Shown: positions 8,333 through 17,366, counted from the first letter of the stretch. The stretch: 55,346 bases of DNA from Heyndrickxia acidiproducens DSM 23148 (GCF_000374345.1 NZ_KB893994.1:1-55346), one strand, 5' to 3'. Numbers and translations are program-made. The notes: generated by a model not told the origin, from the letters alone.

Positions 8333-8335
8333 TCC

Positions 8336-9850
8336 TTATGAATTTGTTGCCGCCCTTGCTTTAGCAGGCTGTACAGTTTTTTCACGCAGCTTGTCTCCCG
8401 GTGCAGTTTTTCTAATGAAAAATGCGAGGATAAACCCAAGCACAGAGAGATAGGTGGCGACCATAAAGGCATCATTAATGCCCATTACCGCACCCTCTCT
8501 CGCTGCCAGTAAAGCATGCATTTTGTCAGACGGCGTGATATGCTCGGCGGCCATAATCGCTTTCGTATGGATCAGCCCTTTATTGGTCATAATGGATACA
8601 AAAAAGGCTGTCCCGACCGCTCCTGCGACCATCCTGAATGTATTTACCATCGCCGTGCCGAATTTATTCAGGGCAAGCGGCAGATCATTCAAACCCGCTG
8701 TAAAGATCGGCATCAATAATATTGACATCCCGAAGCTGCGGATCGTATAAACCGTCACCACATACGTAAATGTCGTGTCCAATTTCAATCTTGTGAGGGC
8801 ATAAGTCGTGACAATCATAATTGCCAGGCCGCTAATTGCCAGCCATTTTGCCCCATAGCGGTCAAACAGGCGGCCTGTTATCGGCGACATAATTCCCATG
8901 ACAATCCCGCCTGGAAGCAGCATCAAGCCTGACATAAACGGTGTAAACCCACGCACATTTTGCATATAAATCGGCATTAAAATCATGCCTGAAAAGAGCG
9001 CCATCGTTACGACAATGTTAATGACCATCGTCAAAGAAAATACAGGGTAGCGGAAAATCCGAAACTCCAGAATCGGATGATCAACAGTAAATTGGCGCCA
9101 TACAAATAATCCAAGTGAAATAATGCCAACAGCCAGTGTCAGCAATACTTCAGTACTGTCCCATCCTTTTGCCCCGCCTGTAGAAAATCCGTATAAAATA
9201 CCGCCAAAACCTAATGATGATAGGATAACACCGAGTTTATCCAATTTAGGACGGCTTGTTTCCGTAACATTTTTCACAATAAAGGAAGCAAAAATAAGAT
9301 CCATGATGGCAATCGGCAGAATAATGAAAAACAATGTCCGCCACGAGTGATTCTGCACTATCCAGCCTGAAAGTGTCGGGCCGATTGCCGGCGCAAAGTT
9401 CATCGCTACACCAAAAATCCCCATGGCAAAACCGCGGCGATTTGGCGGGAAAAGTACAAAAATTACATTCGTCAAAAGCGGAAAAATAATTCCTGCTCCG
9501 GCAGCCTGCACCACACGTCCAATCAGGAGAACCGAAAACCCCGGTGCAATTGCACAAATCAATGTCCCGGCAGAAAACAATCCCATTGCAGAAAGAAATA
9601 ATTGCCTTGTTGTAAAACGGCTCATTAAATAGGCCGTAACCGGGATCACAATTCCATTTGTCAGCATGTAAATCGTCGACAGCCAGTTCGCAGTTGAAGC
9701 CGTGATATGCAAGTGATTCATAATTTGCGGCAATGCCACATTAATTAAAGTTTGATTTAAAAAAGCAACGACAGCCCCGGCCATAACCACGGCAAAAAAC
9801 GGCACAATCTTTATGGAACGGTTAACTGTATTTGTGTTGACGCAATCCAT
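8336..9850 (-). CDS. DHA2-family (14-TM) MFS drug/proton antiporter, EmrB/QacA type
   Basis: About 504 residues with 14 predicted hydrophobic helices. The first helices carry AVVMAGAVVAFLNQTLINVA and ALPQIMNHL, the helix-1 signature of the EmrB/QacA (DHA2) branch, and the IGRVVQAAGAGIIFPL motif follows. It should export hydrophobic or cationic compounds in exchange for protons; substrate unknown. The ATG at 9850 (MDCVNTNT) is preferred to the longer form because GGGGGAT precedes it by a suitable distance. A sigma-A-like promoter at 10098-10125 leaves a 250-base leader with a repeated CTAGCTA. No adjacent MarR or TetR regulator is present. Confidence 0.85.
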   Translation of the reverse strand: MDCVNTNTVNRSIKIVPFFAVVMAGAVVAFLNQTLINVALPQIMNHLHITASTANWLSTIYMLTNGIVIPVTAYLMSRFTTRQLFLSAMGLFSAGTLICAIAPGFSVLLIGRVVQAAGAGIIFPLLTNVIFVLFPPNRRGFAMGIFGVAMNFAPAIGPTLSGWIVQNHSWRTLFFIILPIAIMDLIFASFIVKNVTETSRPKLDKLGVILSSLGFGGILYGFSTGGAKGWDSTEVLLTLAVGIISLGLFVWRQFTVDHPILEFRIFRYPVFSLTMVINIVVTMALFSGMILMPIYMQNVRGFTPFMSGLMLLPGGIVMGIMSPITGRLFDRYGAKWLAISGLAIMIVTTYALTRLKLDTTFTYVVTVYTIRSFGMSILLMPIFTAGLNDLPLALNKFGTAMVNTFRMVAGAVGTAFFVSIMTNKGLIHTKAIMAAEHITPSDKMHALLAAREGAVMGINDAFMVATYLSVLGFILAFFIRKTAPGDKLREKTVQPAKARAATNS

Positions 9851-10071
9851 ACGCAATCCCCCATTCAAATTTTTTAAAATCATTTTTTAGAACTTAGTTT
9901 GAGCTTTGGAGAAGCAGTCTATGCTTTTCAGGCACGCAAAGAAAAAGCTTCATTACCCTTCAGAGCTTCTAGCGGTCAACGGCCCAATCCGGATTTTTAA
10001 AGCCAATGGTGTGTATTAATGAGAAGAAAACTCCCGCTAATTGTAACGAGAGAGAGAGGTAGTTATTTTCA

Positions 10072-10125
10072 CTAGCTAAATATTCGGCACTCTAATTATT
10101 CTAGCTATTTTTCGTGTGAAGTCAA
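10072..10125 (-). promoter_or_regulatory. Promoter and candidate operator of the MFS gene
   Basis: On the minus strand TTGACT (10120-10125) and TAGAAT (10098-10103) are 16 bases apart. CTAGCTA occurs at 10101-10107, overlapping the -10 box, and again at 10072-10078, 29 bases away, a spacing suited to a dimeric repressor. The rest of 9851-10070 shows no gene. Confidence 0.5.
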
Positions 10126-10188
10126 GCAATTGAAAAGTGAAACTGCCGGCAATGGGGCTTTTTCACAAAAAACACGACAAAAAAATGT

Positions 10189-10217
10189 TTGACAAACGGG
10201 ACAGGAACTGCCATAAT
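10189..10217 (+). promoter_or_regulatory. Sigma-A promoter of uracil permease
   Basis: TTGACA (10189-10194) and CATAAT (10212-10217) with a 17-base spacer. The predicted RNA start is about 25 bases before the PyrR-binding hairpin. Confidence 0.8.
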
Positions 10218-10244
10218 AGCAACGACAATTGTATGTATTTGCCT

Positions 10245-10335
10245 TTAAAAACAGTCCTGTGAGGCTGGCAAGGTTTCGGATAAATACGCGATACCCATGC
10301 ACCTTGCCCGCATTACCAGGCAGGGTGCTTTTATT
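10245..10335 (+). promoter_or_regulatory. PyrR-dependent transcription attenuator
   Basis: The leader carries AGTCCTGTGAGGCTGGCAAG (10252-10271), matching the PyrR-binding loop of Bacillus pyr leaders (AGUCC-purines-GAGGCU). GCACCTTGCC (10299-10308) then pairs with GGCAGGGTGC (10319-10328) before a T run: an intrinsic terminator. The CTGGCAAGGT stretch can pair with the ACCTTGCC strand as the antiterminator. With UMP bound, PyrR would stabilise the first hairpin and permit termination, lowering permease synthesis when pyrimidines are plentiful. Confidence 0.88.
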
Positions 10336-10411
10336 TTTCAGGAGCCGATAAAAAAGGCGCAAAACCAAACCAGAGGCATCTGCCTACTCACAACATAAAG
10401 GGGAGAACACG

Positions 10412-11692
10412 ATGGAACAGCAAGAAATCCGGATTGATCAGAAACTGCCGCTGCTCAAAAGTTTGCCGTTAAGCTTCCAGCACTTATTTGCAATGTTCGG
10501 GTCAACCGTTCTCGTTCCGGTCCTGTTTAAAGTGGACCCGGCAACCATCTTATTAATGAACGGAATCGGCACACTGCTTTACATTTTTATCACCAAAGGG
10601 AAAATACCCGCGTACCTCGGTTCCAGTTTTGCATTTATTTCGCCTGTTTTTGCGGTTATGGCCAAGTATGCCGGCGGACAGGGCTATGGTTATGCCTTGG
10701 GTGGATTTTTAGCCGTCGGGATTATTCTTGTACTGGTATCGCTGATTATTAAAGCCGCCGGCACTACGTGGATTGATGTTGTCTTTCCGCCTGCTGCAAT
10801 GGGTGCAATCGTCGCGGTCATCGGCCTGCAACTTGTTCCGACAGCAGCACAAATGGCCGGGCTGGTCAATTCAAATCCAGCGGTGAAAAACTGGAGCCCT
10901 GACCCGCAAACCATTACCGTGTCCTTATTAACGCTTGGCATCACGGTTATCTGCTGGGTAACATTGCGCGGATTTTTAAAAATCATTCCCATTTTAATCG
11001 GAATTATATGCGGTTACTTGATTTCACTTGCGTTTGGCATCGTTGATCTTTCAGGTGTCCAGAAAGCAGCCTGGATTTCCCTGCCAACTTATTATCAAAT
11101 TCAATTTAACCTGTCAGACATTCTGATTATTCTTCCGGCAGCACTTGTAATCATTCCGGAACATATCGGGCACTTAATCGTGACCGGCAATATCGTGAAT
11201 AAAGATTTAACAAAAGAACCGGGCCTGGACAAATCATTAATGGGAAACGGGATCTCCACGATACTTTCAAGTTTTGTTGGGGCTACCCCGAATACAACTT
11301 ACGGTGAAAACATCGGAGTGCTGGCCATTACGCGTGTCTACTCAACATGGGTGATCGGCGGGGCGGCTGTTATCGCCATCATTCTTTCCTTCTGCGGGAA
11401 ATTGGCGGCGCTCATTTCATCTATTCCGCAGCCGGTCATGGGCGGCATCTCCTTACTGCTGTTCGGAGTGATTGCCGCCAGCGGTTTGAGAATGCTTGTT
11501 GAAGCAAAAGTTGATTATGGCCGTTCACAAAATTTGATTTTAACTTGTGTCGTTTTGGCAGTCGGCTTAAGCGGCGCAACCATCAACATTGGTACCGCCT
11601 CACTAAGCGGAATGGGACTGGCAACCGTTGTCGCCATCATCCTCAGCCTGTTCTTTAAATTGCTGAATGTCTTTAAATTAGCAAATGAATAA
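10412..11692 (+). CDS. pyrP: Uracil:proton symporter (NAT/NCS2 family)
   Basis: A 426-residue membrane protein of the UraA/PyrP type with about 12-14 hydrophobic segments. Typical stretches are LPLSFQHLFAMFGSTVLVP near residue 20, PAALVIIPEHIGH (substrate-binding glutamate of UraA) near residue 250 and GATPNTTYGENIG near 290. It imports uracil for salvage. AAAGGGGAG precedes the ATG. The PyrR attenuator upstream is independent support for the substrate. Unlike B. subtilis, where pyrP is part of the pyr operon, it stands alone here. Confidence 0.93.
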   Translation: MEQQEIRIDQKLPLLKSLPLSFQHLFAMFGSTVLVPVLFKVDPATILLMNGIGTLLYIFITKGKIPAYLGSSFAFISPVFAVMAKYAGGQGYGYALGGFLAVGIILVLVSLIIKAAGTTWIDVVFPPAAMGAIVAVIGLQLVPTAAQMAGLVNSNPAVKNWSPDPQTITVSLLTLGITVICWVTLRGFLKIIPILIGIICGYLISLAFGIVDLSGVQKAAWISLPTYYQIQFNLSDILIILPAALVIIPEHIGHLIVTGNIVNKDLTKEPGLDKSLMGNGISTILSSFVGATPNTTYGENIGVLAITRVYSTWVIGGAAVIAIILSFCGKLAALISSIPQPVMGGISLLLFGVIAASGLRMLVEAKVDYGRSQNLILTCVVLAVGLSGATINIGTASLSGMGLATVVAIILSLFFKLLNVFKLANE

Positions 11693-11724
11693 GAGAAAAA
11701 ACGGCTGCTATTTTAAAAGCCGGA

Positions 11725-11776
11725 AGAAAGCCCCCTTAGTTGGACTCAAAAACCAGCTTAAGGGGGCTTTCTTTCG
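11725..11776 (+). terminator. Terminator of pyrP
   Basis: A long stem, GAAAGCCCCCTTAGTTGG (from 11726) with a loop and a near-perfect complement ending GGGGGCTTTC, then T-rich sequence. Confidence 0.85.
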
Positions 11777-11849
11777 CTTGCAGTACAGGCTTTCAGGCTG
11801 CATACATGTGTTGTTCTTAGGGCACGTTATCACTAGGTGGTGATGGCCG

Positions 11850-12686
11850 GTGGAGTATAAAGCATTAATAGAAGTTGAAAAACTGGCGCTAAAAAAACAG
11901 GATATTTATCAAAAAAGTACGTTGATTTATATCGCAAGGGCGATGCTGGCGAGCATGTTTATCGGATTTGGCGTCATCGTCGCCTTTAAAACAGGTAACT
12001 TTTTTTATCTTGAACATTCCCCCTTTGCCTATCCTCTTGCGGCATTGACCTTTGGCACAGCCATTATTTTAATCGCATACGGGGGCGGCGACTTGTTTAC
12101 GGGAGATACATTTTATTACACTTTCGCCGCCCTGCGTAAAAAAATGAGCTGGGGAGTTGTAATCCGGTTATGGATCTATTGTTATATTGGCAATATTTTG
12201 GGGGCAATTGTTTTTGCCCTCTTCATTCATTTTACACAGCTGTTTAATGATCCGAATGTGAACGGATTTTTATTGAGCGTGGCAGATAATAAAGTACATG
12301 TCCCCACCATGCCATTGTTTTTCAGAGGTATCCTTTGCAACTGGCTCGTCTGTTTGGCATTTTTTATTCCCATGACATTAAAGGGTGACGGCCCGAAGCT
12401 GTTCACAATGATGCTGTTCGTGTTCTGTTTCTTTATTTCGGGCTATGAGCACAGCATTGCCAATATGTGCACATTTGCCATATCCCTTGTCCTGGAACAC
12501 CCGGTATCCACCAGCATTCGGGGTGTGGTTCATAACCTCATCCCGGTCACACTGGGCAATCTCGTCGGCGGCGGATTTATGATGGGCTGGATGTACTATT
12601 ATGCAAATAAACCGTATGTGGAAAAAGATGTGTCTATAGAAGACAAAGAAGTGATTTCATTAAAAGAAGAGGATAACCTTTCATAG
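11850..12686 (+). CDS. Formate/nitrite transporter (FNT) family channel
   Basis: A 278-residue protein with six hydrophobic segments, as in pentameric FocA/NirC channels. The family's gating and selectivity loops are visible: GFGVIVAF near residue 40, YGGGDLFTGDTFYY near 78-90, and GYEHSIANMCTF near 200, with the conserved pore histidine (His in YEHS). It passes formate, nitrite or a related small anion such as lactate or acetate. The start is GTG behind AGGTGG. It is convergent with pyruvate oxidase and shares its terminator, so a role in acid export or uptake during fermentation is possible. The substrate is not assignable from sequence. Confidence 0.85.
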   Translation: MEYKALIEVEKLALKKQDIYQKSTLIYIARAMLASMFIGFGVIVAFKTGNFFYLEHSPFAYPLAALTFGTAIILIAYGGGDLFTGDTFYYTFAALRKKMSWGVVIRLWIYCYIGNILGAIVFALFIHFTQLFNDPNVNGFLLSVADNKVHVPTMPLFFRGILCNWLVCLAFFIPMTLKGDGPKLFTMMLFVFCFFISGYEHSIANMCTFAISLVLEHPVSTSIRGVVHNLIPVTLGNLVGGGFMMGWMYYYANKPYVEKDVSIEDKEVISLKEEDNLS

Positions 12687-12690
12687 AAAT

Positions 12691-12725
12691 AAGGCCTGGT
12701 TTCGATAACAGAAACCAGGCCTTTC
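12691..12725. terminator. Bidirectional terminator between the FNT gene and pyruvate oxidase
   Basis: AAGGCCTGGTTTC pairs with GAAACCAGGCCTT around a short loop, with A and T runs on the two sides. Confidence 0.85.
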
Positions 12726-12740
12726 TTCAGGCATATTGCT

Positions 12741-14465
12741 TTATCTGATCAAGTTTGTTTTTGCCAAATCGACCAATTCGCTTGCACGCCCGTTTAGTAC
12801 GGCTTTGAGCATCCAAAGTGTGAAACCATGTGCTTGTTCGTAAGTAATTTTTGGCGGCAGGGATAATTCCTGGCGATTGACGGCAACATCAATGATCGAA
12901 GGGCCGTCATGTTCGAAAGCTTGCCTCATGGCGTCTTCAAGATCAGCCGGGTCTTCTACACGGATCCCTTGCATATCCATCGCCTGGGCGATCGCGGCAT
13001 AATTCGGGCTTTCAAGGCCAGTTCCCGTCTCCGGATAGCCGGCTGCCTTCATTTCAATTTCCACAAAGCTTAACGCACTATTGTTAAATACTACGACTTT
13101 GACCGGCATTTTATGCTGGCGGACAGTTAACAGATCACCCATTAACATCGAAAGACCGCCATCACCGCAAAGCGCTACGACCTGCCTTCCCGGCTGTGCA
13201 ACCGCGGCACCGATCGCCTGCGGAAGAGCGTTTGCCATCGTGCCGTGGTTAAACGAACCAAGCAGGCGGCGTTTTCCGTTCATTTTCAAGTAACGTGCTG
13301 CCCATAAAGTCGGGGTGCCAACATCACATGTAAAGACGGCATCTTCATCCGCGAGGTCGCTTGCAACTTTTGTCAAATATTGCGGGTGAATCGGTTTGCG
13401 TCCCGGTTTCCCAACTGCAAGATCATCCAAGCCTGCTCTGACTTTTTGGTATGCCTTCACATGTTTTTCCAAGTGCTTGCTGTTGTCTTGTTCTTTTAGC
13501 ATCGGCAGCAGGGCTTCAACTGTATTTTTTACATCGCCGACAAGCCCGAAAGTAAGCGGGGTACGGCGTCCCAGATGTTCTGAACGGATGTCAACCTGCA
13601 AAATTTTGGCATTCTTCGGATAGAATTGGCGGTACGGGAAGTCCGTTCCAAGCATCAAAAGCGTATCGCAATCCATCATTGCATCATAACCGGAAGAATA
13701 ACCGATTAAGCCTGTTAATCCGGCATAGTAAGGATTATCATATTCCAAATGTTCTTTTCCGCGCAATGCCACAACCATCGGGGATTTTATTTTTTCGCAT
13801 AGTTCCATCAACTGGTCATGTGCACCCGCGCAGCCTGCACCACAAAGCAGCGTCACTTTTTTGGCTTCGTTCAAATAGGCTGCAAGTGTTGTCAAATCTT
13901 CCGGTGATGGCTGTACAACCGGTTTTGCGACATGGACGGATACATTCGGCACCGCAACATTGTCATCAAGGCCGGCAACATCACCAGGCAGTACCAATAC
14001 CGATACCCCTTGTTTTGCAACAGCCTGCTGCATGGCCATGTTCACCATTAAAGGCATTTGTTCCGGGCGCTGAACTGTCTCCACAAAGTGGGCACAATCC
14101 TTAAAAATCAGTTCAGGCCGTGTTTGTTGGAAATATTCGCTTCCAATTTCACTGCTTGGAATGTGGGCTGCAATCGCGAGCACCGGCACACGCGAACGAT
14201 TGCAATCGTACAAACCATTAATCAAATGCAGGTTTCCCGGGCCGCTGCTGCCTGCGCAAACCGCGATGCTGTCGTTTAAAGTTGCGTCGGCGCCTGCGGC
14301 AAATGCAGCAACTTCTTCATGCCTTACGCCGACCCATTCAATTCTCCCGGAGCGCCTGATTGAATCGAGCACAGCATTTAATGAATCTCCTACAATCCCG
14401 TAAATTCTTTTCACACCAGCATTTAATAATGAATCAATGAGTAAATCAGCAATTGTTTTTGCCAT
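12741..14465 (-). CDS. ThDP/FAD-dependent pyruvate oxidase (YdaP/SpxB/PoxB family)
   Basis: A 574-residue enzyme, the same length as B. subtilis YdaP. It has the three-domain ThDP plan: N-terminal pyrimidine-binding domain with catalytic Glu in RHEEVAAFA (about residue 50), central FAD-like Rossmann domain with LLCGAGCAGAHDQL near 215, and C-terminal domain with the metal/ThDP motif CGDGGLSMLMGDLLT starting near 434 and ending NN. It converts pyruvate to acetate or acetyl phosphate plus CO2. Whether electrons go to quinone (PoxB) or oxygen, giving peroxide (SpxB), is not decided by sequence. The ATG at 14465 follows GAAGGAGAT. A sigma-B-like promoter at 14593-14616 would suit stress or stationary expression. 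Confidence 0.88.
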   Translation of the reverse strand: MAKTIADLLIDSLLNAGVKRIYGIVGDSLNAVLDSIRRSGRIEWVGVRHEEVAAFAAGADATLNDSIAVCAGSSGPGNLHLINGLYDCNRSRVPVLAIAAHIPSSEIGSEYFQQTRPELIFKDCAHFVETVQRPEQMPLMVNMAMQQAVAKQGVSVLVLPGDVAGLDDNVAVPNVSVHVAKPVVQPSPEDLTTLAAYLNEAKKVTLLCGAGCAGAHDQLMELCEKIKSPMVVALRGKEHLEYDNPYYAGLTGLIGYSSGYDAMMDCDTLLMLGTDFPYRQFYPKNAKILQVDIRSEHLGRRTPLTFGLVGDVKNTVEALLPMLKEQDNSKHLEKHVKAYQKVRAGLDDLAVGKPGRKPIHPQYLTKVASDLADEDAVFTCDVGTPTLWAARYLKMNGKRRLLGSFNHGTMANALPQAIGAAVAQPGRQVVALCGDGGLSMLMGDLLTVRQHKMPVKVVVFNNSALSFVEIEMKAAGYPETGTGLESPNYAAIAQAMDMQGIRVEDPADLEDAMRQAFEHDGPSIIDVAVNRQELSLPPKITYEQAHGFTLWMLKAVLNGRASELVDLAKTNLIR

Positions 14466-14592
14466 TGGTTTATCTCCTTCTATCACAATTGTTTTATAAA
14501 ATTTCCCTTAAGAAAGACTCGAAAAAAATCAAAATCCCCAGTTCACGAAACGTCGTATTTTTCCACCCTTCATCCCTTTCTTTACTTTATCG

Positions 14593-14616
14593 TTTCCCCC
14601 GGCCCGCAAAATAAAC
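14593..14616 (-). promoter_or_regulatory. Candidate sigma-B promoter of pyruvate oxidase
   Basis: On the minus strand GTTTAT (14611-14616) and GGGAAA (14593-14598) with 12 bases between resemble the sigma-B pattern GTTTAA-N12-15-GGGTAT. B. subtilis ydaP is sigma-B controlled. The spacer is at the short end and the -10 is not perfect. The rest of 14617-14925 is AT-rich with no gene. Confidence 0.4.
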
Positions 14617-14925
14617 CCTATTGAAAAAACCATTTCATTACAACACAGCGGGCAAAAGTTTGACAGATTCATCATCTGTTATATTTATGTTTTCATCTGT
14701 ATTAAAAAATAAAGACAGACACAAAAATTTCACATTTTTATCCTACACCTACTTGTATTGTGATTACAAGGGTTTTGCATAAGAAAAGAAAAAAATAAAT
14801 GATTGATATCCAATACTGTATTACTTAATATGAAATAAATATTAGTACACATATTTAAAGCGATTACATAAATAATAAAGCACTGATTGCCGGCAAAGCA
14901 GGCATTTGATCCAAAAAGATCCAAA

Positions 14926-14963
14926 AAAAACTGCGCCCCCAAACCGGGAGCGCAGTTTTTTTC
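14926..14963 (-). terminator. Terminator of the aldehyde dehydrogenase gene
   Basis: CTGCGC (14931-14936) with GCGCAG (14950-14955), extended by a C/G core, flanked by A and T runs. Confidence 0.75.
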
Positions 14964-14969
14964 CTGTCC

Positions 14970-16466
14970 TCAATATAAGCCATAAGGTGATTCTTTGAGG
15001 TTTACAAATATATTTTTCGTTTGCGTATAGGCATCCAAAATGCTCTTATAGGTTTCACGGCCGATACCGGATTTCTTATAACCGCCGAACGGGGCACCTG
15101 CAGGCAATTGATTGTACGTATTGATCCACATCCGTCCGGTTTCGACACCGCGTGCAACCCGCATCGCACGGTTAAAGTTAGTCGTCCAGACTGCACCGCC
15201 AAGGCCGTATTCAGAATCATTCGCTAAACGGATCACCTCTTCTTCCGTTTTGAACTTAATCACCGTTGCGACAGGGCCAAATATTTCTTCCTTTGCAATC
15301 CGCATATCATTGGTCGCATCCGCTAAAAGCGTCGGTGCCATGAATACGCCTTTATCTAAACCGTTTTCCGTCAATTGGCGGCCGCCGGTAACCAGTTTAG
15401 CACCTTCTTTTTGGCCAATTTCAACATATTCCAGTATTTTTTCAAGCTGGCGTTTGTTGACCTGGGCCCCCATTTGCACACCGTCTTCCCATGGCAGGCC
15501 GACTTTCACCTTTTCAAATGCCGTTTTTAATTCACTCACAAATTTATCATAGATCCCTTCCTGCACAAATAAACGGGATCCCGCGCAGCAAACCTGGCCC
15601 TGGTTAAATAAGATTCCGAGCTGGGCGCCTTCAATGGCCTGTTCCCATGGGGCATCGTCAAAAAAGATATTAGCCGACTTGCCCCCTAACTCCAATGTTG
15701 CCGGTATCAATTGATCTGCTGCTGCTCTTGCCACATTGTACCCGATTTCAGTAGAACCGGTAAATGCCAATTTGCTGAAACCCGGATGTTTCAACATATA
15801 ATCACCCGAATCAGAGCCTCTGCCTGTAATCACATTCACAACCCCGGCCGGTAGTACTTGATCGAGCAGTTTTGCCAGTTCCAATAAGCTGAGTGATGTA
15901 GAAGAGGACGGGTGGATCACTACCGTGTTCCCGGCTGCAATCGCCGGCGCTATTTTCCAGGCCCCCATCAATAACGGAAAATTCCAAGGAATAATCTGCC
16001 CGACGACACCGATCGGTTCTTTCAAATTAATCGTCAGCGTCTCATCGTCCAGTGCCTTTGCTGTCCCTTCTTCTGCACGAATCACGCCGGCAAAATAGCG
16101 GAAATGGTCAGCACTTGCCGGGACATCGATTCCGCTTGTTTCCCTTAAAGGCTTGCCATTATCCAATGTTTCAACCAATGCCAGATGTTCCTGATTTTCA
16201 TCAATCAAATCAGCTATTTTAAGAAGCATTTGGCTTTTTTCCTGTACGCTTACCTTTTTCCAAGATTGAAAAGCTTCTTTTGCCGCTTCAACGGCCGCAT
16301 CCACATCCGCATGGCTTGCATCCACGAATTCCGCGAGTTTTTCGCCATTAGCCGGATTATAGCTTTCCAATTTTCTGCCGCTGGTTCCTTCAACCCATTT
16401 GCCGCCGATATAGAGTTTATACTGCTGGTCAACTGCATGTTTAATGTCATTTAATACCATGCTCAT
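14970..16466 (-). CDS. NAD(P)-dependent aldehyde dehydrogenase
   Basis: A 498-residue ALDH-superfamily enzyme with the full fold. PWNFPLLMGAWKIAPAIAAG holds the oxyanion Asn, LELGGKSANI the general base Glu, and FNQGQVCCAGSR the catalytic Cys (about residue 293, first C of the pair). EEIFGPV and a C-terminal oligomerisation segment follow. It oxidises aliphatic aldehydes such as acetaldehyde or glycolaldehyde to acids. The cofactor strand reads VVIHPSSSTSLSLLELAKLL, where most family members have K-P-x-E; the Lys and Glu that touch the adenosine ribose are His and Ser here. That may alter NAD/NADP choice. The ATG follows AAAGGAG by nine bases. The neighbouring acetate-forming pyruvate oxidase is separately transcribed. 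Confidence 0.88.
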   Translation of the reverse strand: MSMVLNDIKHAVDQQYKLYIGGKWVEGTSGRKLESYNPANGEKLAEFVDASHADVDAAVEAAKEAFQSWKKVSVQEKSQMLLKIADLIDENQEHLALVETLDNGKPLRETSGIDVPASADHFRYFAGVIRAEEGTAKALDDETLTINLKEPIGVVGQIIPWNFPLLMGAWKIAPAIAAGNTVVIHPSSSTSLSLLELAKLLDQVLPAGVVNVITGRGSDSGDYMLKHPGFSKLAFTGSTEIGYNVARAAADQLIPATLELGGKSANIFFDDAPWEQAIEGAQLGILFNQGQVCCAGSRLFVQEGIYDKFVSELKTAFEKVKVGLPWEDGVQMGAQVNKRQLEKILEYVEIGQKEGAKLVTGGRQLTENGLDKGVFMAPTLLADATNDMRIAKEEIFGPVATVIKFKTEEEVIRLANDSEYGLGGAVWTTNFNRAMRVARGVETGRMWINTYNQLPAGAPFGGYKKSGIGRETYKSILDAYTQTKNIFVNLKESPYGLY

Positions 16467-16534
16467 GATGGAAGGCTCCTTTCCGTTTTTGAATTTAAGA
16501 TCATGTGAAACTTCTATCAGCAGGGCTTTCCTCT

Positions 16535-16600
16535 CACCCCCCGCCGATGCCCACCTTTCAAAGTAAGCGCCTTACTTCCCGTTAACACGGGATAAACACT
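16535..16600 (-). promoter_or_regulatory. Structured leader upstream of aldehyde dehydrogenase
   Basis: Read on the minus strand: GTTTAT (16592-16597), a CCCG-TGTTAA-CGGG hairpin, then the palindrome AGTAAG-GCG-CTTACT (16561-16576) and a G-rich run. GTTTAT-11-GGGAAG has a sigma-B flavour, but the spacer is short. It could be a promoter overlapping an operator or a small structured RNA; I cannot decide. Confidence 0.35.
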
Positions 16601-16663
16601 GTAAATCTATTTTACCCTAATTCTATGAAAATAAAAAAGAAAACGCTCGCACTTTTTAATACA

Positions 16664-16706
16664 AAATGAACCACCCCGGGATTAGAATGGAAGTGGTTCA
16701 TTTTAG
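16664..16706. terminator. Terminator of queF-yhhQ (possibly bidirectional)
   Basis: AAATGAACCAC pairs with GTGGTTCATTT around a 20-base loop, directly after the yhhQ stop codon on the minus strand. Confidence 0.75.
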
Positions 16707-16713
16707 ACGAACA

Positions 16714-17361
16714 TTATGCAAATGTTTGTTCTTTCTGTGATTTTCCGGTCTGTTCATTTTTCCTGATCAAGCCGACAAGCAAATAGACAACAGGCGTCAT
16801 AACGACCGAAGCAGCAAATTTAAAGATATATTGCGTCAGGATTAATGTGCCAAGCACCTGAACCGGCACCGTCCCGTAATAAGCAATGAGGATAAAAATA
16901 GTCGTATCAATCAGCTGGCTCAGCATTGTCGAAGCGTTATTGCGCAGCCATAATTTTTTACGCCCGTGCAGCGTTTTTAACCGGTTAAATACCAAGACAT
17001 CGAGATTTTGGCTGATGATATAAGACACCAGGCTTGCCAAAATGACGCGAAAGCTGCCGCTTAATATCGTTTCAAATGCGGACTGGTTTTGAAAGGCAGG
17101 TGCAGCAGGGATGTTAATCGTAATTATAATAAAGACCATGGCCATAATCTGTGTAATAAAGCCGGCTTGTACGGTCGCCCGACCAGCCTTTTTGCCGTAC
17201 ACCTCAACCGTCACATCAATAAGCGGATAAGTAAAAATATAGATAATTGCGGCAGCCGGCAGTATTATTGCATCCCCAATATGAAATAATTTGACAGAAA
17301 CGATATTGGACAAAATCAGCAAGCCGACAAAAATGCCATTTAAATAAGCGTTCATGTTCAT
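16714..17361 (-). CDS. yhhQ: Queuosine precursor transporter (YhhQ/QPTR family)
   Basis: A 215-residue membrane protein with six hydrophobic segments. Family signatures are LLILSNIVSVKLF near residue 15, YPLIDVTVEVYGKKAGR near 45-62, and the polar helix RNNASTMLSQLIDTTIFI near 140. In E. coli YhhQ imports preQ0 and preQ1. Here the gene lies five bases after queF and behind a preQ1 riboswitch, which supports the same role: taking in queuine precursors for tRNA modification. The start is the ATG at 17361 with a GAGGA motif upstream. Confidence 0.9.
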   Translation of the reverse strand: MNMNAYLNGIFVGLLILSNIVSVKLFHIGDAIILPAAAIIYIFTYPLIDVTVEVYGKKAGRATVQAGFITQIMAMVFIIITINIPAAPAFQNQSAFETILSGSFRVILASLVSYIISQNLDVLVFNRLKTLHGRKKLWLRNNASTMLSQLIDTTIFILIAYYGTVPVQVLGTLILTQYIFKFAASVVMTPVVYLLVGLIRKNEQTGKSQKEQTFA

Positions 17362-17366
17362 CCTCC

